Assembly (NCBI GenBank): GCA_025612375.1
Contig: JAAXKN010000035.1
Coordinates: 1 to 45,923, forward strand
Origin: Ignavibacteria bacterium
GTDB taxonomy: Bacteria; Bacteroidota; Ignavibacteria; Ignavibacteriales; SURF-24
DNA length: 45,923 nt
Reading direction: 5' to 3'
Part shown: in pieces, positions 1-9,488 of the stretch
Layout: each line of letters begins with the position of its first letter
How positions within the stretch are numbered: the first letter of the stretch is position 1
Position numbers and translations under genes: made by a program
The notes under the pieces: generated by a model
The model's input: the letters and a program-made list of their open reading frames with translations, nothing else
What the model was told of the DNA's origin: nothing
Database searches by the model: none

Positions 1-1578
1 TAGTAGATGCATCCCCTTGTATATATCTCTGTCCGCCTGGAAAATTGCATTAATATGATCCTTAACACTTGAAGAATTTGACACATAAGCAAAGGAAGCA
101 AGCAAAAGAGTTGTAGTTACATCCCTGCCTATTGAACTAACATTTTCAATATCCATCATTGTTGAAGCCCAGAGTATTCCTCTTATATGATCATCATCAA
201 TATTCAGGGACCAATTAGAAGGATATTTATATTCAGCATGCAATGAGCGTCCTTCCCAGCAATTATCTACACGATTTGCCCACCAGGGAAAAATCACATC
301 AGGTTGAAAAGTAGAAAAAGTTCTTCTAAAACTAAGCGCTAAGTAATCTCCAGTTCCCTCGCTTATAGCTGATTCATCCGACAGCTCATTCGGCATACCT
401 GTCCCAACCATTAAAGCATCATGAATCGCATGGCTATATTCGTGTATTATTACGCTCATATCTTCAGCTAAATCCATACATCCGCCGCCAAAAATCAGCA
501 AAAAACCACTTGGGTTATAAGATGCGTTATCACCCATAAAGCCATGGGCATCAAATCTAATATAACTATTACCATTCCATTGAGGATTAAAGCCTAATCC
601 ACCGATGTACTGCCTGTATGTATCAATAAAATAATAAGCATTGGTTTCCTCAAAACCAGGCTGACTGCGATCGTAAAAGAACTCGGAAGTAGTGTTTTGG
701 ACAGGTTCATATATTGACATTAATTGTTCGGATCTGGCATAAAGGCCTTGGAGTGTATAAATACCATTAACAGGATCATTTAAATTCGCTAAAGTTACTG
801 TTATATACGCCCCATCAATTTCTGGATAGTCGGTATTATCTCTATTCGAGAGTGATGTATTTCCGGATGCGCTTATCGGATCAGGCCTAAATACACGACC
901 TTTTCCTGAACCGTAATATATCCCTATATCCATTATTTTAAGAATTCTCCCGTTTGTTGCATCTATAAAAATCTGCCAGTCACCCTGGGGTTTCTTTGCT
1001 ATGAAATTGATTTTCCAAGCCAAATAAGATTGGTCAAGTGAATCCTGATAAATATAAAGTTCACCTTTAGGTTGACCAACAAGGGCCTTCTCATCTGTAT
1101 TTAATGTCTGAACAACACTTTTTAAAGCCTCCTCCTTGGTAATGACGGCGTTTGTGGTATTTAATCCCTTTACCCGTTTATTCCCATTAACAACCATTGT
1201 TACTCTGTTTTCTTTATTTACATTCACAACTGTTTCGGATCCGAATATAGGTATCCCCAAATAGGTCTGTAAAAACCCGACGTGTTTTGCCCCCGGGGTT
1301 TCAATTGTATCCAATAAATGGAAGTCATTAATATCGGTGATACCTAGAACTATTTTATTCTCGTTCAAAAACTGTTTAGCAATTGCATCCGGCTTACCGC
1401 TATACACCTTTGAGTCAATGTTGAATATTGCCTGAACAGTGTTTGTCCTCTTATTGATTTTCATATTATTACAATATTCAAAATCGTCATTCTTGTTCTG
1501 GGCAAATATTAGGAGTGATTGAAAAACAATAATTACGGTCATAAGGGTACAATATTTCAGAAATTGACATTTAACCAT
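1..1578 (-). CDS. Secreted thermolysin-superfamily zinc metallopeptidase (M36/M4-like), C-terminus outside window
   Basis: Open reading frame of 526 codons running off the left edge; read directly from the minus strand. The N-terminus is a signal peptide ending near LLIFAQ. Residues about 35-200 resemble the FTP/PepSY propeptide region of secreted zinc proteases. The catalytic motif HEYSH is at residues 379-383 (zinc ligands H379 and H383, catalytic E380), and ISEGTGDY places the third ligand at E407, 24 residues later, as in gluzincins of the M4/M36 type. The start is the ATG at 1578, with AAGGAG 7-12 nt upstream. It follows the YCF48-like gene by 17 bp on the same strand, so the two are probably co-transcribed. 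The missing C-terminus may carry a sorting domain like its neighbour. Family assignment between M36 and M4 is uncertain; the metalloprotease call is firm. Confidence 0.85.
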   Translation of the reverse strand, partial: MVKCQFLKYCTLMTVIIVFQSLLIFAQNKNDDFEYCNNMKINKRTNTVQAIFNIDSKVYSGKPDAIAKQFLNENKIVLGITDINDFHLLDTIETPGAKHVGFLQTYLGIPIFGSETVVNVNKENRVTMVVNGNKRVKGLNTTNAVITKEEALKSVVQTLNTDEKALVGQPKGELYIYQDSLDQSYLAWKINFIAKKPQGDWQIFIDATNGRILKIMDIGIYYGSGKGRVFRPDPISASGNTSLSNRDNTDYPEIDGAYITVTLANLNDPVNGIYTLQGLYARSEQLMSIYEPVQNTTSEFFYDRSQPGFEETNAYYFIDTYRQYIGGLGFNPQWNGNSYIRFDAHGFMGDNASYNPSGFLLIFGGGCMDLAEDMSVIIHEYSHAIHDALMVGTGMPNELSDESAISEGTGDYLALSFRRTFSTFQPDVIFPWWANRVDNCWEGRSLHAEYKYPSNWSLNIDDDHIRGILWASTMMDIENVSSIGRDVTTTLLLASFAYVSNSSSVKDHINAIFQADRDIYKGMHLL

Positions 1579-1595
1579 TTTTTCTCCTTGTAATG

Positions 1596-2978
1596 TCATT
1601 TTAATAAGATGAGTTTTTTAGATTCCCTTTTGTTTTCTGTAGTTAACCTATAGAAATAAATGCCTGATGGAAGATCACGCTGATTATTGTCCCGTCCATC
1701 CCAATGAAACTTGTAGGGTCCTTTTTCATGATAACCCGTTATGGCTTTTTTTACCTCCTTTCCCATACTGTTAAATATAATTAGTTTTACATGGGATGGC
1801 TTATTTATGGAGTATTCAATCGTTGTGCTTGAATTGAATGGGTTTGGATAGTTCTGCTGCAAACTAAAATCATCCGGATTCGTCGTTTCTTCTTTACTGA
1901 CTTCTGAGATACCGCTTAAATCTGCCCTGTAGAGAAAATGATGCTGGTTATCATCGCCATCTCCGAATACATAGGCAACCCTGTCATCTTTAAGAAGAAT
2001 CATTTTCTCCAGGTCGGCACTGATGTTTTCCAGCTGTTTAGTCCAGGTTTTCCCTCCATCCGTTGTCCTGAGAATCGCCCCCTTGTTTTTCGAGCCGGGG
2101 ACACCACAGGTAATCCATCCATTCTTATCGTCAAGAAACTTTACTTTCCTGAAGGCACCCATTCCATAATAACTTTGCTGTATCCATTTCTTTCCGCCAT
2201 TGGTGGTGGAATAAAAGTTTCCAGTCCCAAACACAAAATTAGTCCCTACTGCAAATCCCCTGAGGGAATCCAGGAAATCCACCCCATACATAAGGTATGC
2301 TATCGTGTCCTGGTATTGCCAGGATTTTCCCCCGTCAGTAGTATTAAGGATAGATCCGGCATCAGTAACAGAGCTCGAAGCGCTCCTTACCATCCAGCCA
2401 AGCCGTTCATTTACAAAATCCACCTGGGTGACTGAAAACAGTTTGCCGTCGTCGGTTCCTTTTGTCCATGTATGCCCCCCATCTGAAGTAAACCACCTGT
2501 ATTCAGAAAAAATAATCCCATTATCTTTATCGAAAAAGTACATACATGATGGTGCGTTGCCCTTAACCCAGGTCGTATCCCAGCTTGCCCCCCCGTCAGA
2601 AGTAGTGTGAACAAAAAATAAACTGTCAGAAGAGAAACTTTCCACACATTTCAAATCGCCCGGGCCGGTGGAATAAAGGGTGCACCAGGAAAATCTCTTC
2701 GTGGTTTGGGACTTAATGACATTCCAGTTCTTGCCGCCGTTGGTGGTCCTGTAAAGATATTTATAATAATCACCATAGGGTGATTCCTTCTGAAAGTAGA
2801 TCCATAACCAGCCGTTATCCTTATCTGAGAAGGTAATGTGGGCCCCGGAGTAAAGGCACTCCTGCTCCGGTAGATTTATTTTCTCCCATGTTTGAGGGTA
2901 GAATGGCTGATTAAAGGCAATAACAACTAAAAAATTAACAGGAATTACGAAACTAAATAACAACCTGAAGAGCTTCAT
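1596..2978 (-). CDS. Secreted YCF48-like/BNR-repeat beta-propeller protein with type IX sorting domain
   Basis: 460 residues. An N-terminal signal peptide (residues 1-25) is followed by at least six Asp-box-like repeats of the form TTDGGKTW/TSDGGHTW, spaced about 45-60 residues, which is the pattern of YCF48/BNR-type propellers. After a linker (SKEETTNPDDF) comes a C-terminal domain of about 90 residues starting SLQQNYPNPFNSSTTIEY and ending in a Lys-rich KKLILLK, the type A sorting domain used by the type IX secretion system. The protein is therefore expected at or beyond the outer membrane. ATG at 2978 has GGAGG about 11 nt upstream. It lies 17 bp upstream of the metallopeptidase and probably forms an operon with it. 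The propeller's ligand is unknown; no enzymatic residues can be assigned. Confidence 0.85.
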   Translation of the reverse strand: MKLFRLLFSFVIPVNFLVVIAFNQPFYPQTWEKINLPEQECLYSGAHITFSDKDNGWLWIYFQKESPYGDYYKYLYRTTNGGKNWNVIKSQTTKRFSWCTLYSTGPGDLKCVESFSSDSLFFVHTTSDGGASWDTTWVKGNAPSCMYFFDKDNGIIFSEYRWFTSDGGHTWTKGTDDGKLFSVTQVDFVNERLGWMVRSASSSVTDAGSILNTTDGGKSWQYQDTIAYLMYGVDFLDSLRGFAVGTNFVFGTGNFYSTTNGGKKWIQQSYYGMGAFRKVKFLDDKNGWITCGVPGSKNKGAILRTTDGGKTWTKQLENISADLEKMILLKDDRVAYVFGDGDDNQHHFLYRADLSGISEVSKEETTNPDDFSLQQNYPNPFNSSTTIEYSINKPSHVKLIIFNSMGKEVKKAITGYHEKGPYKFHWDGRDNNQRDLPSGIYFYRLTTENKRESKKLILLK

Positions 2979-3363
2979 TTTAAGTTATTCCTCCATTTAC
3001 ATAAAGAATTTACTTGACCAAAGTATGGGATAAAATTTTCAATGAGTATGGCGCTTTTCGGGATGATTATTACTATCATAGTATCTAAAGAACGTTCTGC
3101 CTTTTTTCCGAATTATTTCTTTAAACCACGCTGATAGCCAAATAGTAGATTTGTATCTTAAATTTGCTATAACGGCTTGATTTGCTGCAGGACTTAAATT
3201 TATTGGTCCTGATTATTTAGTGGAGATAACTTAGGTATAAATAAGGTTTTTATCAAGAGCAACCCGTACTTCGGTAATTTTCCCGGATTCTGTCTTTTGT
3301 GGCTCGGTAACGGTCCGGATTTATGAATTGATAAATTCTTTGATTTAAGGCATCTATATTACT
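2979..3363. other. Divergent intergenic region, 385 bp
   Basis: AT-rich region between the minus-strand YCF48-like gene and the plus-strand archease gene; it must contain the promoters of both. No ORF with start signals or homology was recognised. A small inverted repeat CAGGAC (3188-3193) / GTCCTG (3206-3211) encloses the palindromic TAAATTTA. I could not place a convincing TTG-N20-TAnnTTTG promoter. Confidence 0.5.
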
Positions 3364-3804
3364 ATGGATAATAATACAAAATACCGTTTCCTCGAGCATA
3401 CAGCCGACATTGCCGTTGAGGTCAGGGGAGAGACTCTGGAGGAGCTGTTTAATAACTCCGCACAGGCATGGCTTGAGGCGGTGCTGGGAGGGGACTTTGT
3501 TCCCTACATTAATGACGTAAAAGATGTTACTTTAAGGGAGCTTTCTTCTGAGGAACTCCTGGTAGGCTTCCTGAGCGAACTCAATTACCTCTTGTTTGTT
3601 CACAGGTGGATTCCCGCGCGCGTAAGCGGACTTACAATTGAAAAAGACGGCGATGAGCTTCTTTTAATCGCTCGCCTGGAAGGGGAGGAGTTCTCAATCG
3701 AACGGCACTCCCTTAAAGAGGAGATTAAGGCTGTTACCTTCCACAACATGAATATTGTAAAGCAAAACAATGAATTTGTAACAAGAATTGTCTTTGACAT
3801 TTAA
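3364..3804 (+). CDS. Archease, RtcB activator
   Basis: 146 residues, the normal archease length. The opening YRFLEHTADIAVEVRG is the family signature (H12, D15), and the C-terminus ends RIVFDI, supplying the conserved terminal acidic residue; these acidic residues bind the metal used in RtcB activation. Archease speeds the guanylylation of RtcB and allows multiple turnover. The gene lies 14 bp upstream of rtcB, which supports this role. The ATG at 3364 has only a weak, distant purine stretch upstream, common in this group. No alternative start fits the domain better. Confidence 0.93.
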   Translation: MDNNTKYRFLEHTADIAVEVRGETLEELFNNSAQAWLEAVLGGDFVPYINDVKDVTLRELSSEELLVGFLSELNYLLFVHRWIPARVSGLTIEKDGDELLLIARLEGEEFSIERHSLKEEIKAVTFHNMNIVKQNNEFVTRIVFDI

Positions 3805-3818
3805 ACGGGGCGGCACTT

Positions 3819-5273
3819 ATGCTTGTAAACGGCATTGAACTAAATAAAATTACGGATGAGCTCTGGGAAATCCCGCGCCATAAGGAAATGAGGGTCCCCG
3901 GCAGAATCTATATTTCAAAAGAGATGATTGAGTCGGGCCTTAAGAACGATGAGGCGATTAACCAGGTGGTAAACGTTGCCCACCTGCCGGGGATTCAGAA
4001 GTACAGCCTTGCCATGCCGGATATTCACTGGGGCTATGGGTTCCCGATCGGTGGCGTTGCGGCAACCGACTTGAACGACGGCGTCGTCTCTCCCGGAGGT
4101 GTCGGCTACGACATCAACTGCGGAGTAAGGCTTCTTGCCACTTCACTTGAATATAAGCCCCTGGAGAAAATAATCCCCAAACTTATTGAAAATATGTTCC
4201 GCAACGTCCCTACCGGCGTAGGCTCGAGCGGGGCGATAAAGAAGGTTTCCCCTCAGGAGATGAAACGCATACTCCGTATGGGCTCGCACTGGGCAATTCA
4301 AAACGGATTCGGGAGTGATGAGGATACGGAGTTCACGGAGGAGTCGGGCATGCTTAAAGGTGCCGATCCCGAAAGTGTCTTTGAAAGGGCAATTGAAAGG
4401 GGCCTGGACCAGGTGGGCACCCTGGGCTCCGGAAACCACTTCATGGAAGTGGACGTTGTGGAAAATATTTATAACGAAGATACTGCCCGCCAGTTCGGAC
4501 TCTTTAAGGGACAGCTTGTTGTCTTAATCCACACGGGAAGCCGCGGACTGGGCTACCAGGTCTGCGACGACTACCTGAAGGTTCTCCTTAAGGCTGAAAG
4601 CAAATACGGCTTTAAGCTTCCCGACCGCCAGCTTGCCTGCGCACCCGTAAAGTCGGATGAGGGACAAAGATATCTTGGCGCCATGCAGGCCGCCGCCAAC
4701 TTCGCGTGGAATAACCGCCAGGTAATAATGCACCTGGCAAAGAAAAGCCTCATGGAGACCTTTAATATGTCTGAAAGGGACCTGGGCTTCCATCTTATTT
4801 ACGACGTCTGCCATAATATCGCAAAGATTGAAGAACACGATATCGACGGGAAAAAGAAAAAAGTCTGCGTCCACCGCAAAGGGGCTACACGCGCCTTTGC
4901 CCCGGGAAGCATGAATATTCCCTTAAGATACAAGGATACCGGGCAGCCTGTTATAATTCCGGGCGACATGGGGCGGTATTCATATGTAATGGCTGGGACA
5001 GAGAAAGCTATGGAAGAAACTTTCGGAAGCTCCTGCCACGGAGCCGGACGAACGCAGAGCCGCCATCAGGCACTTAAAAGTGCAAAGGGGCGCGACCTCA
5101 TCTCAGAACTCAACAAAAAGGGAATTTCCATTCAGGCGCACGGGCATAAGACAATTGCTGAAGAAATGCCCGAGGCTTATAAGGACGTGGCAGACGTGGT
5201 AAACGTAATGCACAATGCAGGCATTACTCTCAAAGTGGCAAAGCTTAGACCCGTGGGAGTGATTAAAGGCTAA
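3819..5273 (+). CDS. rtcB: RNA-splicing ligase RtcB
   Basis: 484 residues. RtcB joins RNA 2',3'-cyclic phosphate (or 3'-phosphate) ends to 5'-hydroxyl ends using GTP and Mn2+. Visible active-site elements are GVGYDINCGVR (D98, C101), GTLGSGNHFMEVD (N206, H207), HTGSRGLG (H238) and SSCHGAGR, whose H407 is the expected guanylylated histidine. The length matches archaeal and bacterial RtcB with no truncation. GGGGCGG lies 5-11 nt before the ATG. It is co-transcribed with archease and followed directly by a terminator. In bacteria this pair is usually read as RNA repair, for example of cleaved tRNA or rRNA; no RtcR-type regulator or RtcA cyclase is present nearby. Confidence 0.96.
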   Translation: MLVNGIELNKITDELWEIPRHKEMRVPGRIYISKEMIESGLKNDEAINQVVNVAHLPGIQKYSLAMPDIHWGYGFPIGGVAATDLNDGVVSPGGVGYDINCGVRLLATSLEYKPLEKIIPKLIENMFRNVPTGVGSSGAIKKVSPQEMKRILRMGSHWAIQNGFGSDEDTEFTEESGMLKGADPESVFERAIERGLDQVGTLGSGNHFMEVDVVENIYNEDTARQFGLFKGQLVVLIHTGSRGLGYQVCDDYLKVLLKAESKYGFKLPDRQLACAPVKSDEGQRYLGAMQAAANFAWNNRQVIMHLAKKSLMETFNMSERDLGFHLIYDVCHNIAKIEEHDIDGKKKKVCVHRKGATRAFAPGSMNIPLRYKDTGQPVIIPGDMGRYSYVMAGTEKAMEETFGSSCHGAGRTQSRHQALKSAKGRDLISELNKKGISIQAHGHKTIAEEMPEAYKDVADVVNVMHNAGITLKVAKLRPVGVIKG

Positions 5274-5275
5274 TA

Positions 5276-5308
5276 AAAAGGCCCGGGTAGTTTCTCCGGG
5301 TCTTTTTT
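5276..5308 (+). terminator. Rho-independent terminator after rtcB
   Basis: GGCCCGGG and CTCCGGGTC arms form a GC-rich hairpin followed by TTTTTT, beginning 3 nt after the rtcB stop codon. The A-run on the left side means it may also serve the convergent cysK transcript. Confidence 0.85.
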
Positions 5309-5322
5309 CAGAATTTATCTTT

Positions 5323-6264
5323 TCAGGCCTTTTCAGCCCTGGCCTCAGCCTGGTCGAACAAGCCTTCAACAGAAAGGTATCTTTCTCCCGTATCATAGCA
5401 GAAAGTTAAGACGCGCTTACCGTCGGGTATTTCGGGCAGCTTTTTAGCTACCGCCGCAAGCGCGGCGCCCGAAGAAATGCCTATAAAGAGCCCTTCTTCC
5501 CTTGCCGCCTTCAAAGCGTACTCATAAGCCTCATCTTTTGTCACTTCAATTGTTCCGTCCAAAAGGTCGGTCTTAAGAATGCTCGGAATAAAGCCCGCGC
5601 CAAGCCCCTGCAGCGGGTGAGGGCCCGGTTTTCCGCCGCCAATTACAGCCGAGAGCTGCGGCTCAACGGCGAAGACCTTAGTTGAGGGGAATCTTTCCTT
5701 TAAGACCTCGGCCACGCCAGTAATGTGGCCGCCGGTGCCGACGCCTGTAATTAAATAGTCAAAGCCGTCGGGGAAATCCTTTACTATTTCCTGTGCCGTA
5801 GCATCCCGGTGGATTTTTGTATTTGCCTCATTATCGAACTGCATCGGCATCCAGGCGTTTTTATTTTCTTTTACGAGCTCATTTGCTCTTTCAATTGCCC
5901 CCTTCATTCCTTTTTCCCTGGGTGTCAGCTCCAGCTTTGCGCCGTAGGCGGCCATGATCTTCCTGCGTTCCATAGACATCGATTCCGGCATAACCAGAAT
6001 GATCTCATACTTCTTCACCGCGGCAACCATCGCCAGGCCTATTCCGGTGTTGCCCGAGGTAGGCTCAACAATTACGCTTCCTTTATGGAGTATGCCTCTT
6101 CTTTCGGCATCTTCTATCATCGACAGGCCTATTCTATCCTTGATACTTCCGCCGGGATTTGCCTTTTCCAGCTTCATCCATACTTCAACCCTGCTGCTGA
6201 AAAGATTATTTATTCTGACTTCCGGCGTGTTGCCGATTGTTTCCAGCACATTATTTGCCCTCAT
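5323..6264 (-). CDS. cysK: Cysteine synthase (O-acetylserine sulfhydrylase)
   Basis: 313 residues, standard for fold-type II PLP enzymes of the CysK/CysM group. The PLP lysine is K42 in [23 protein letters not shown] is the substrate-binding loop and [10 protein letters not shown] binds the PLP phosphate. It converts O-acetyl-L-serine and sulfide to cysteine. It lies 24 bp downstream of the serine acetyltransferase gene on the same strand, so the two steps of cysteine synthesis form one operon. The C-terminal tail is slightly longer than in many CysK proteins and rich in Ala and Glu. CysM and cystathionine beta-synthase core proteins share the motifs, but the cysE neighbour favours CysK. Confidence 0.95.
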   Translation of the reverse strand: MRANNVLETIGNTPEVRINNLFSSRVEVWMKLEKANPGGSIKDRIGLSMIEDAERRGILHKGSVIVEPTSGNTGIGLAMVAAVKKYEIILVMPESMSMERRKIMAAYGAKLELTPREKGMKGAIERANELVKENKNAWMPMQFDNEANTKIHRDATAQEIVKDFPDGFDYLITGVGTGGHITGVAEVLKERFPSTKVFAVEPQLSAVIGGGKPGPHPLQGLGAGFIPSILKTDLLDGTIEVTKDEAYEYALKAAREEGLFIGISSGAALAAVAKKLPEIPDGKRVLTFCYDTGERYLSVEGLFDQAEARAEKA

Positions 6265-6288
6265 TTTTCAAGCCCTCTTCCTTTCTTG

Positions 6289-7152
6289 TTAAATTGAGTA
6301 ATTAATTGGTTCCTCTTCCGACTGCTTTATGCTTCTTACTTTAATTTCACTTTTATGATATACTATAGAATAAGGCGGCACACTCTGTGTAAGCCACACA
6401 TTTCCTCCAATTACGCTGTGGTGCCCTATTACGGTCTCTCCTCCTAATATCGTTGCCCCGGAATAGATAACCGAGTCGCTTTCAATTGTAGGATGCCTTT
6501 TTGATTTTGCCATTTTCTTGCTGACACTCAAAGCGCCCAGCGTCACGCCCTGATAGAGTTTCACATTATCGCCAATCATGCTAGTTTCGCCTATAACAAT
6601 ACCGGTGCCATGGTCAATAAAAAACGAGCGACCAATTTCGGCTCCGGGATGGATGTCAATTCCCGTCATCTGGTGGGCATATTCAGTTAAAATGCGCGGG
6701 AAAAACGGCACGTGCATGGCGTAAAACTCATGGGCTATCCTGAAGATTGCAATTGCAAAGAATCCCGGGTAGGTCATAATCACCTCGTCGATGCTTTCTG
6801 CTGCCGGGTCGCCCTTAAGGATCGCCTCGGCATCAAGCATGAGTTTTTCATGAATTTCCGAGCTCTTGACGCAGAAATTCTCCGCTATATCATCCACCTC
6901 CATCAGTATGGAGGACTGCAGGGGCCTTAAAATATGCAGCAGCTTTTTCTTTATCAGCAGAAGTTCAACCTCAATATCCTTGGGCGAATAGAATATCTTT
7001 TTCCCGAAATGGGGAAATAGTATCTGCAGGAATTCTTCTGCAAAATTCTGCACTTCATTTTTCTCGGGCAGTATTACATTAGGTGGCTGCCTGAGCCTGA
7101 AGAGTTTTGCTGAAAACGATTCTGCATGCATGCATTTAGTATTGGGATCCAT
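6289..7152 (-). CDS. cysE: Serine O-acetyltransferase
   Basis: 287 residues. The N-terminal half is alpha-helical; the C-terminal half is a left-handed beta-helix built of hexapeptide repeats containing [21 protein letters not shown] and [10 protein letters not shown], the serine acetyltransferase signature with the active-site Asp and His. It makes O-acetylserine from serine and acetyl-CoA for the adjacent cysK. The N-terminal extension of about 80 residues is longer than in the short EpsC-type enzymes and resembles the plant/long bacterial type. The family is commonly feedback-inhibited by cysteine through the C-terminal tail. The ATG at 7152 is the first of several possible; one in-frame alternative lies 7 codons later. 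Confidence 0.93.
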   Translation of the reverse strand: MDPNTKCMHAESFSAKLFRLRQPPNVILPEKNEVQNFAEEFLQILFPHFGKKIFYSPKDIEVELLLIKKKLLHILRPLQSSILMEVDDIAENFCVKSSEIHEKLMLDAEAILKGDPAAESIDEVIMTYPGFFAIAIFRIAHEFYAMHVPFFPRILTEYAHQMTGIDIHPGAEIGRSFFIDHGTGIVIGETSMIGDNVKLYQGVTLGALSVSKKMAKSKRHPTIESDSVIYSGATILGGETVIGHHSVIGGNVWLTQSVPPYSIVYHKSEIKVRSIKQSEEEPINYSI

Positions 7153-7341
7153 CTCAACCTTCTTTTAAGCTTTAATATAATAACGCAAGGGCACACAACA
7201 CCCAAAATCCAAAGCGGAACTAATAGTTATAGTCAAAAAAAATACTTTAAAAATCAACAGAACGGCAAAATAATATAATTTATCCACTTTATGGTGTGAC
7301 CTGAGGCAGAAAATTTATTTATTTTTTATGCGCCGGACTAG
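7153..7341. other. Divergent intergenic region between cysE and DUF3857 gene 1
   Basis: About 190 bp of AT-rich sequence carrying the cysE promoter on the minus strand and leading into the plus-strand promoter-like leader at 7342-7373. No ORF and no strong hairpin was found. A TTATCCACT sequence at about 7280-7288 resembles a DnaA box but is single. Confidence 0.4.
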
Positions 7342-7373
7342 TTTGACAAAGGCTCGTAAAATCCTGATTTTTG
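7342..7373 (+). promoter_or_regulatory. Bacteroidetes-type promoter, leader copy 1
   Basis: TTTG at 7342-7345, a 20-bp spacer, then GATTTTTG at 7366-7373, matching the Bacteroidetes primary-sigma consensus TTTG-N19-21-TAnnTTTG with one mismatch in the -7 box. The same elements with the same spacing recur in front of the paralogue at 9457-9488. Transcription would start near 7380, about 20 nt before ATG 7400, so the in-frame ATG at 7328 would lie outside the mRNA. Confidence 0.6.
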
Positions 7374-7399
7374 GTTTCAAAAATAATCATGGTTCCAGA

Positions 7400-9442
7400 A
7401 TGAAACTATTTTCCTTCTTTACTGTACTTTCCTTCTTACTTTGTGTTTCTTTAAGCAATTCTTTTGCCCAGATGGAGCCTCCGATGAAGTGGGGTGAAAT
7501 TCCGATGGCTGATCTTCAGATGAAATCTTTCCCGAAGGATACCAACGCTACGGCACTCATACTTGGTGACTACGGGGAATCTTTTTTTGACGATAATCTT
7601 AATATAGTATATAAAAGACACCTGAGGGTGAAGATACTTACTTCCAGAGGATATGAATGGGCTACTCACTCGGTTACATTGTTTACAGAAAAACGCACAG
7701 AATCGATAAGCGATATAGAAGGGGTGACTTACCGTCTTGATGAAAACGGGGATATAATAAGGAATAAGTTGAATGAGAGCGATATATTTAAGGAAGCATA
7801 TAACGATAAGTGGACGCGCTTCCGCTTTACTCTTCCTGCCTTGCAGCCGGGATGTATTATTGAGATGCGCTATACTGTTAAGACTACCAATCCTGTATTG
7901 ATGAGGGAATGGGTATTTCAGCATAATGAGCCGGTGCGCTGGAGTGAATACCGCGTCCGTTTTCCAAAGAGAATTGCTTACTCAGGTATTCTGCAGGGCT
8001 ATGAGAATTTTGCAGTAAAAGAACAGGAAGAAGTTACACAGGTATTCTCAGGCGCTGCGGAATCTTTTTTGGGTTCACCTATGCCAAAATGCTATCAGTG
8101 GCGCTGGGTTCTTAAGGATGCACCAGCCATCAGGAAGGAACCATTCATTACTACTACAGACGATTATGTGAATAAAGTAAAGCTGCAGCTTTCCGGTTAT
8201 GCCCGGCCTGAAGGTAATATAGAAAAAGTGCTCGAGGATTGGCCGGCGCTTGTAAAGGAACTGCTGGATCGTAAGGATTATTATGGCAGGATTGAAGAGA
8301 CGAGCGAAGTCGGAGATCTGGCAGAAAAGATTACCATGGGAATTAACGACCCGGAAGAAAAGTTAAAAGCCATATATAATTGGCTCCGCTCTTCGATTGT
8401 TTGGTCCGGTGAGGAGCGCGTTTTTCCTGAGCAGAATCCGGACGACCTTCTGGAATCTAAAAAGGGCAACAATGCCGACATTACTGTCCTGCTCCTGTCC
8501 CTACTGAAAAGTGCAGGAATAATGGGGGAACCGGTCATTTTAAGCACACGCGAAAATGGCAGGGTTTTGGACCTTTACCCGGTCATATCGCAATTTAACT
8601 ATGTGATCGCCAGGATAAATGTGGGCTCAAAATCTTTTCTTCTGGATGCAACTGACCCATACAGGCCAATGAGTCTGCTGCCCGAAAAGGTGCTTGATAC
8701 AAAGGGATTGGTTCTTAACGATGAAAACATCCAATGGATAGACATTCAATCCGGTACGACCAGTTTAAATACTTCGCTTGTAATGCTTACAGTCTCAGAA
8801 GACGGCTCAGTAGCCGGGAATTTTCAAAAGGTGATAACCGACTACAGTCTTTTGAATCTCCGTCAGGAACTAGGCGGGAAAAAAGAGGTTGAAGTTGCCC
8901 GCGAAAATTTTGAAACAGAGAGGCTGGGCATCTCTATTGATTCCGTCGCTTTCAGCTTTAAGGAAGAGCCGGTATTATCCGTGACAATTTCTTCAACTTT
9001 CTCATCAAATTCCTATGCTCAAAAAAACGGCTCAATAATCTATATAAACCCACAGGTAGCTGACCGCATCTGGCAAAATCCTTTTAAGTCTGAGATAAGA
9101 AGATACCCCGTTGATTACGGCTATAAAAGGAAAACTTCAACAACAGTAATTATAAAATTCCCCGAAGGCTATGAGCTTAAGGAAAAATTAAAAGACATTT
9201 CGATTTATGGAGGGAATAAGGACTTTTCATTTAAGCGCCTTTCAGAGATTCAGGGGAATACACTTTTTCTAAAGAGCAGCATTGGAATAAGTTCAACACA
9301 GATCGGTCCCGAATTTTACGAACAGCTAAGAACCTTCTATGAAAAAATAGTCTCGGCCGAGTCAGAGCAGATAGTTTTATCGCGCATTCCGGCTCAAACT
9401 GTAGATGCTGCTGCACCGGTCTCCGGCGGAAAAACACCATAA
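7400..9442 (+). CDS. Exported DUF3857/transglutaminase-fold protein, catalytic residues lost (paralogue 1)
   Basis: 680 residues from ATG 7400. A signal peptide (MKLFSFFTVLSF...NSFAQ) is followed by a DUF3857 beta-rich domain (about 40-290), a transglutaminase-like core (about 300-430) and a C-terminal beta domain. The ORF extends upstream to 7328, but that start would place 24 residues before the signal peptide and overlap the promoter. In the core, the usual G-D-C-K-D Cys is replaced by Asn (N358 in KKGNNAD) and the His of FNHV by Tyr (Y401 in FNYV); Asp (D416 in LLDATDP) remains. It therefore should not act as a Cys protease or transglutaminase. A close tandem paralogue follows at once. 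Role unknown; location periplasm or cell surface. Confidence 0.85.
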   Translation: MKLFSFFTVLSFLLCVSLSNSFAQMEPPMKWGEIPMADLQMKSFPKDTNATALILGDYGESFFDDNLNIVYKRHLRVKILTSRGYEWATHSVTLFTEKRTESISDIEGVTYRLDENGDIIRNKLNESDIFKEAYNDKWTRFRFTLPALQPGCIIEMRYTVKTTNPVLMREWVFQHNEPVRWSEYRVRFPKRIAYSGILQGYENFAVKEQEEVTQVFSGAAESFLGSPMPKCYQWRWVLKDAPAIRKEPFITTTDDYVNKVKLQLSGYARPEGNIEKVLEDWPALVKELLDRKDYYGRIEETSEVGDLAEKITMGINDPEEKLKAIYNWLRSSIVWSGEERVFPEQNPDDLLESKKGNNADITVLLLSLLKSAGIMGEPVILSTRENGRVLDLYPVISQFNYVIARINVGSKSFLLDATDPYRPMSLLPEKVLDTKGLVLNDENIQWIDIQSGTTSLNTSLVMLTVSEDGSVAGNFQKVITDYSLLNLRQELGGKKEVEVARENFETERLGISIDSVAFSFKEEPVLSVTISSTFSSNSYAQKNGSIIYINPQVADRIWQNPFKSEIRRYPVDYGYKRKTSTTVIIKFPEGYELKEKLKDISIYGGNKDFSFKRLSEIQGNTLFLKSSIGISSTQIGPEFYEQLRTFYEKIVSAESEQIVLSRIPAQTVDAAAPVSGGKTP

Positions 9443-9456
9443 AGAGGGATCTTCCG

Positions 9457-9488
9457 TTTGACAAAGGCGGATAAAATCCTGATTTTTG
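9457..9488 (+). promoter_or_regulatory. Bacteroidetes-type promoter, leader copy 2
   Basis: TTTG at 9457-9460, a 20-bp spacer, then GATTTTTG at 9481-9488. The sequence around it is nearly the same as in the leader of paralogue 1, and lies 15 nt after the stop of that gene. It predicts a separate transcript for paralogue 2 starting near 9495. Confidence 0.6.
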
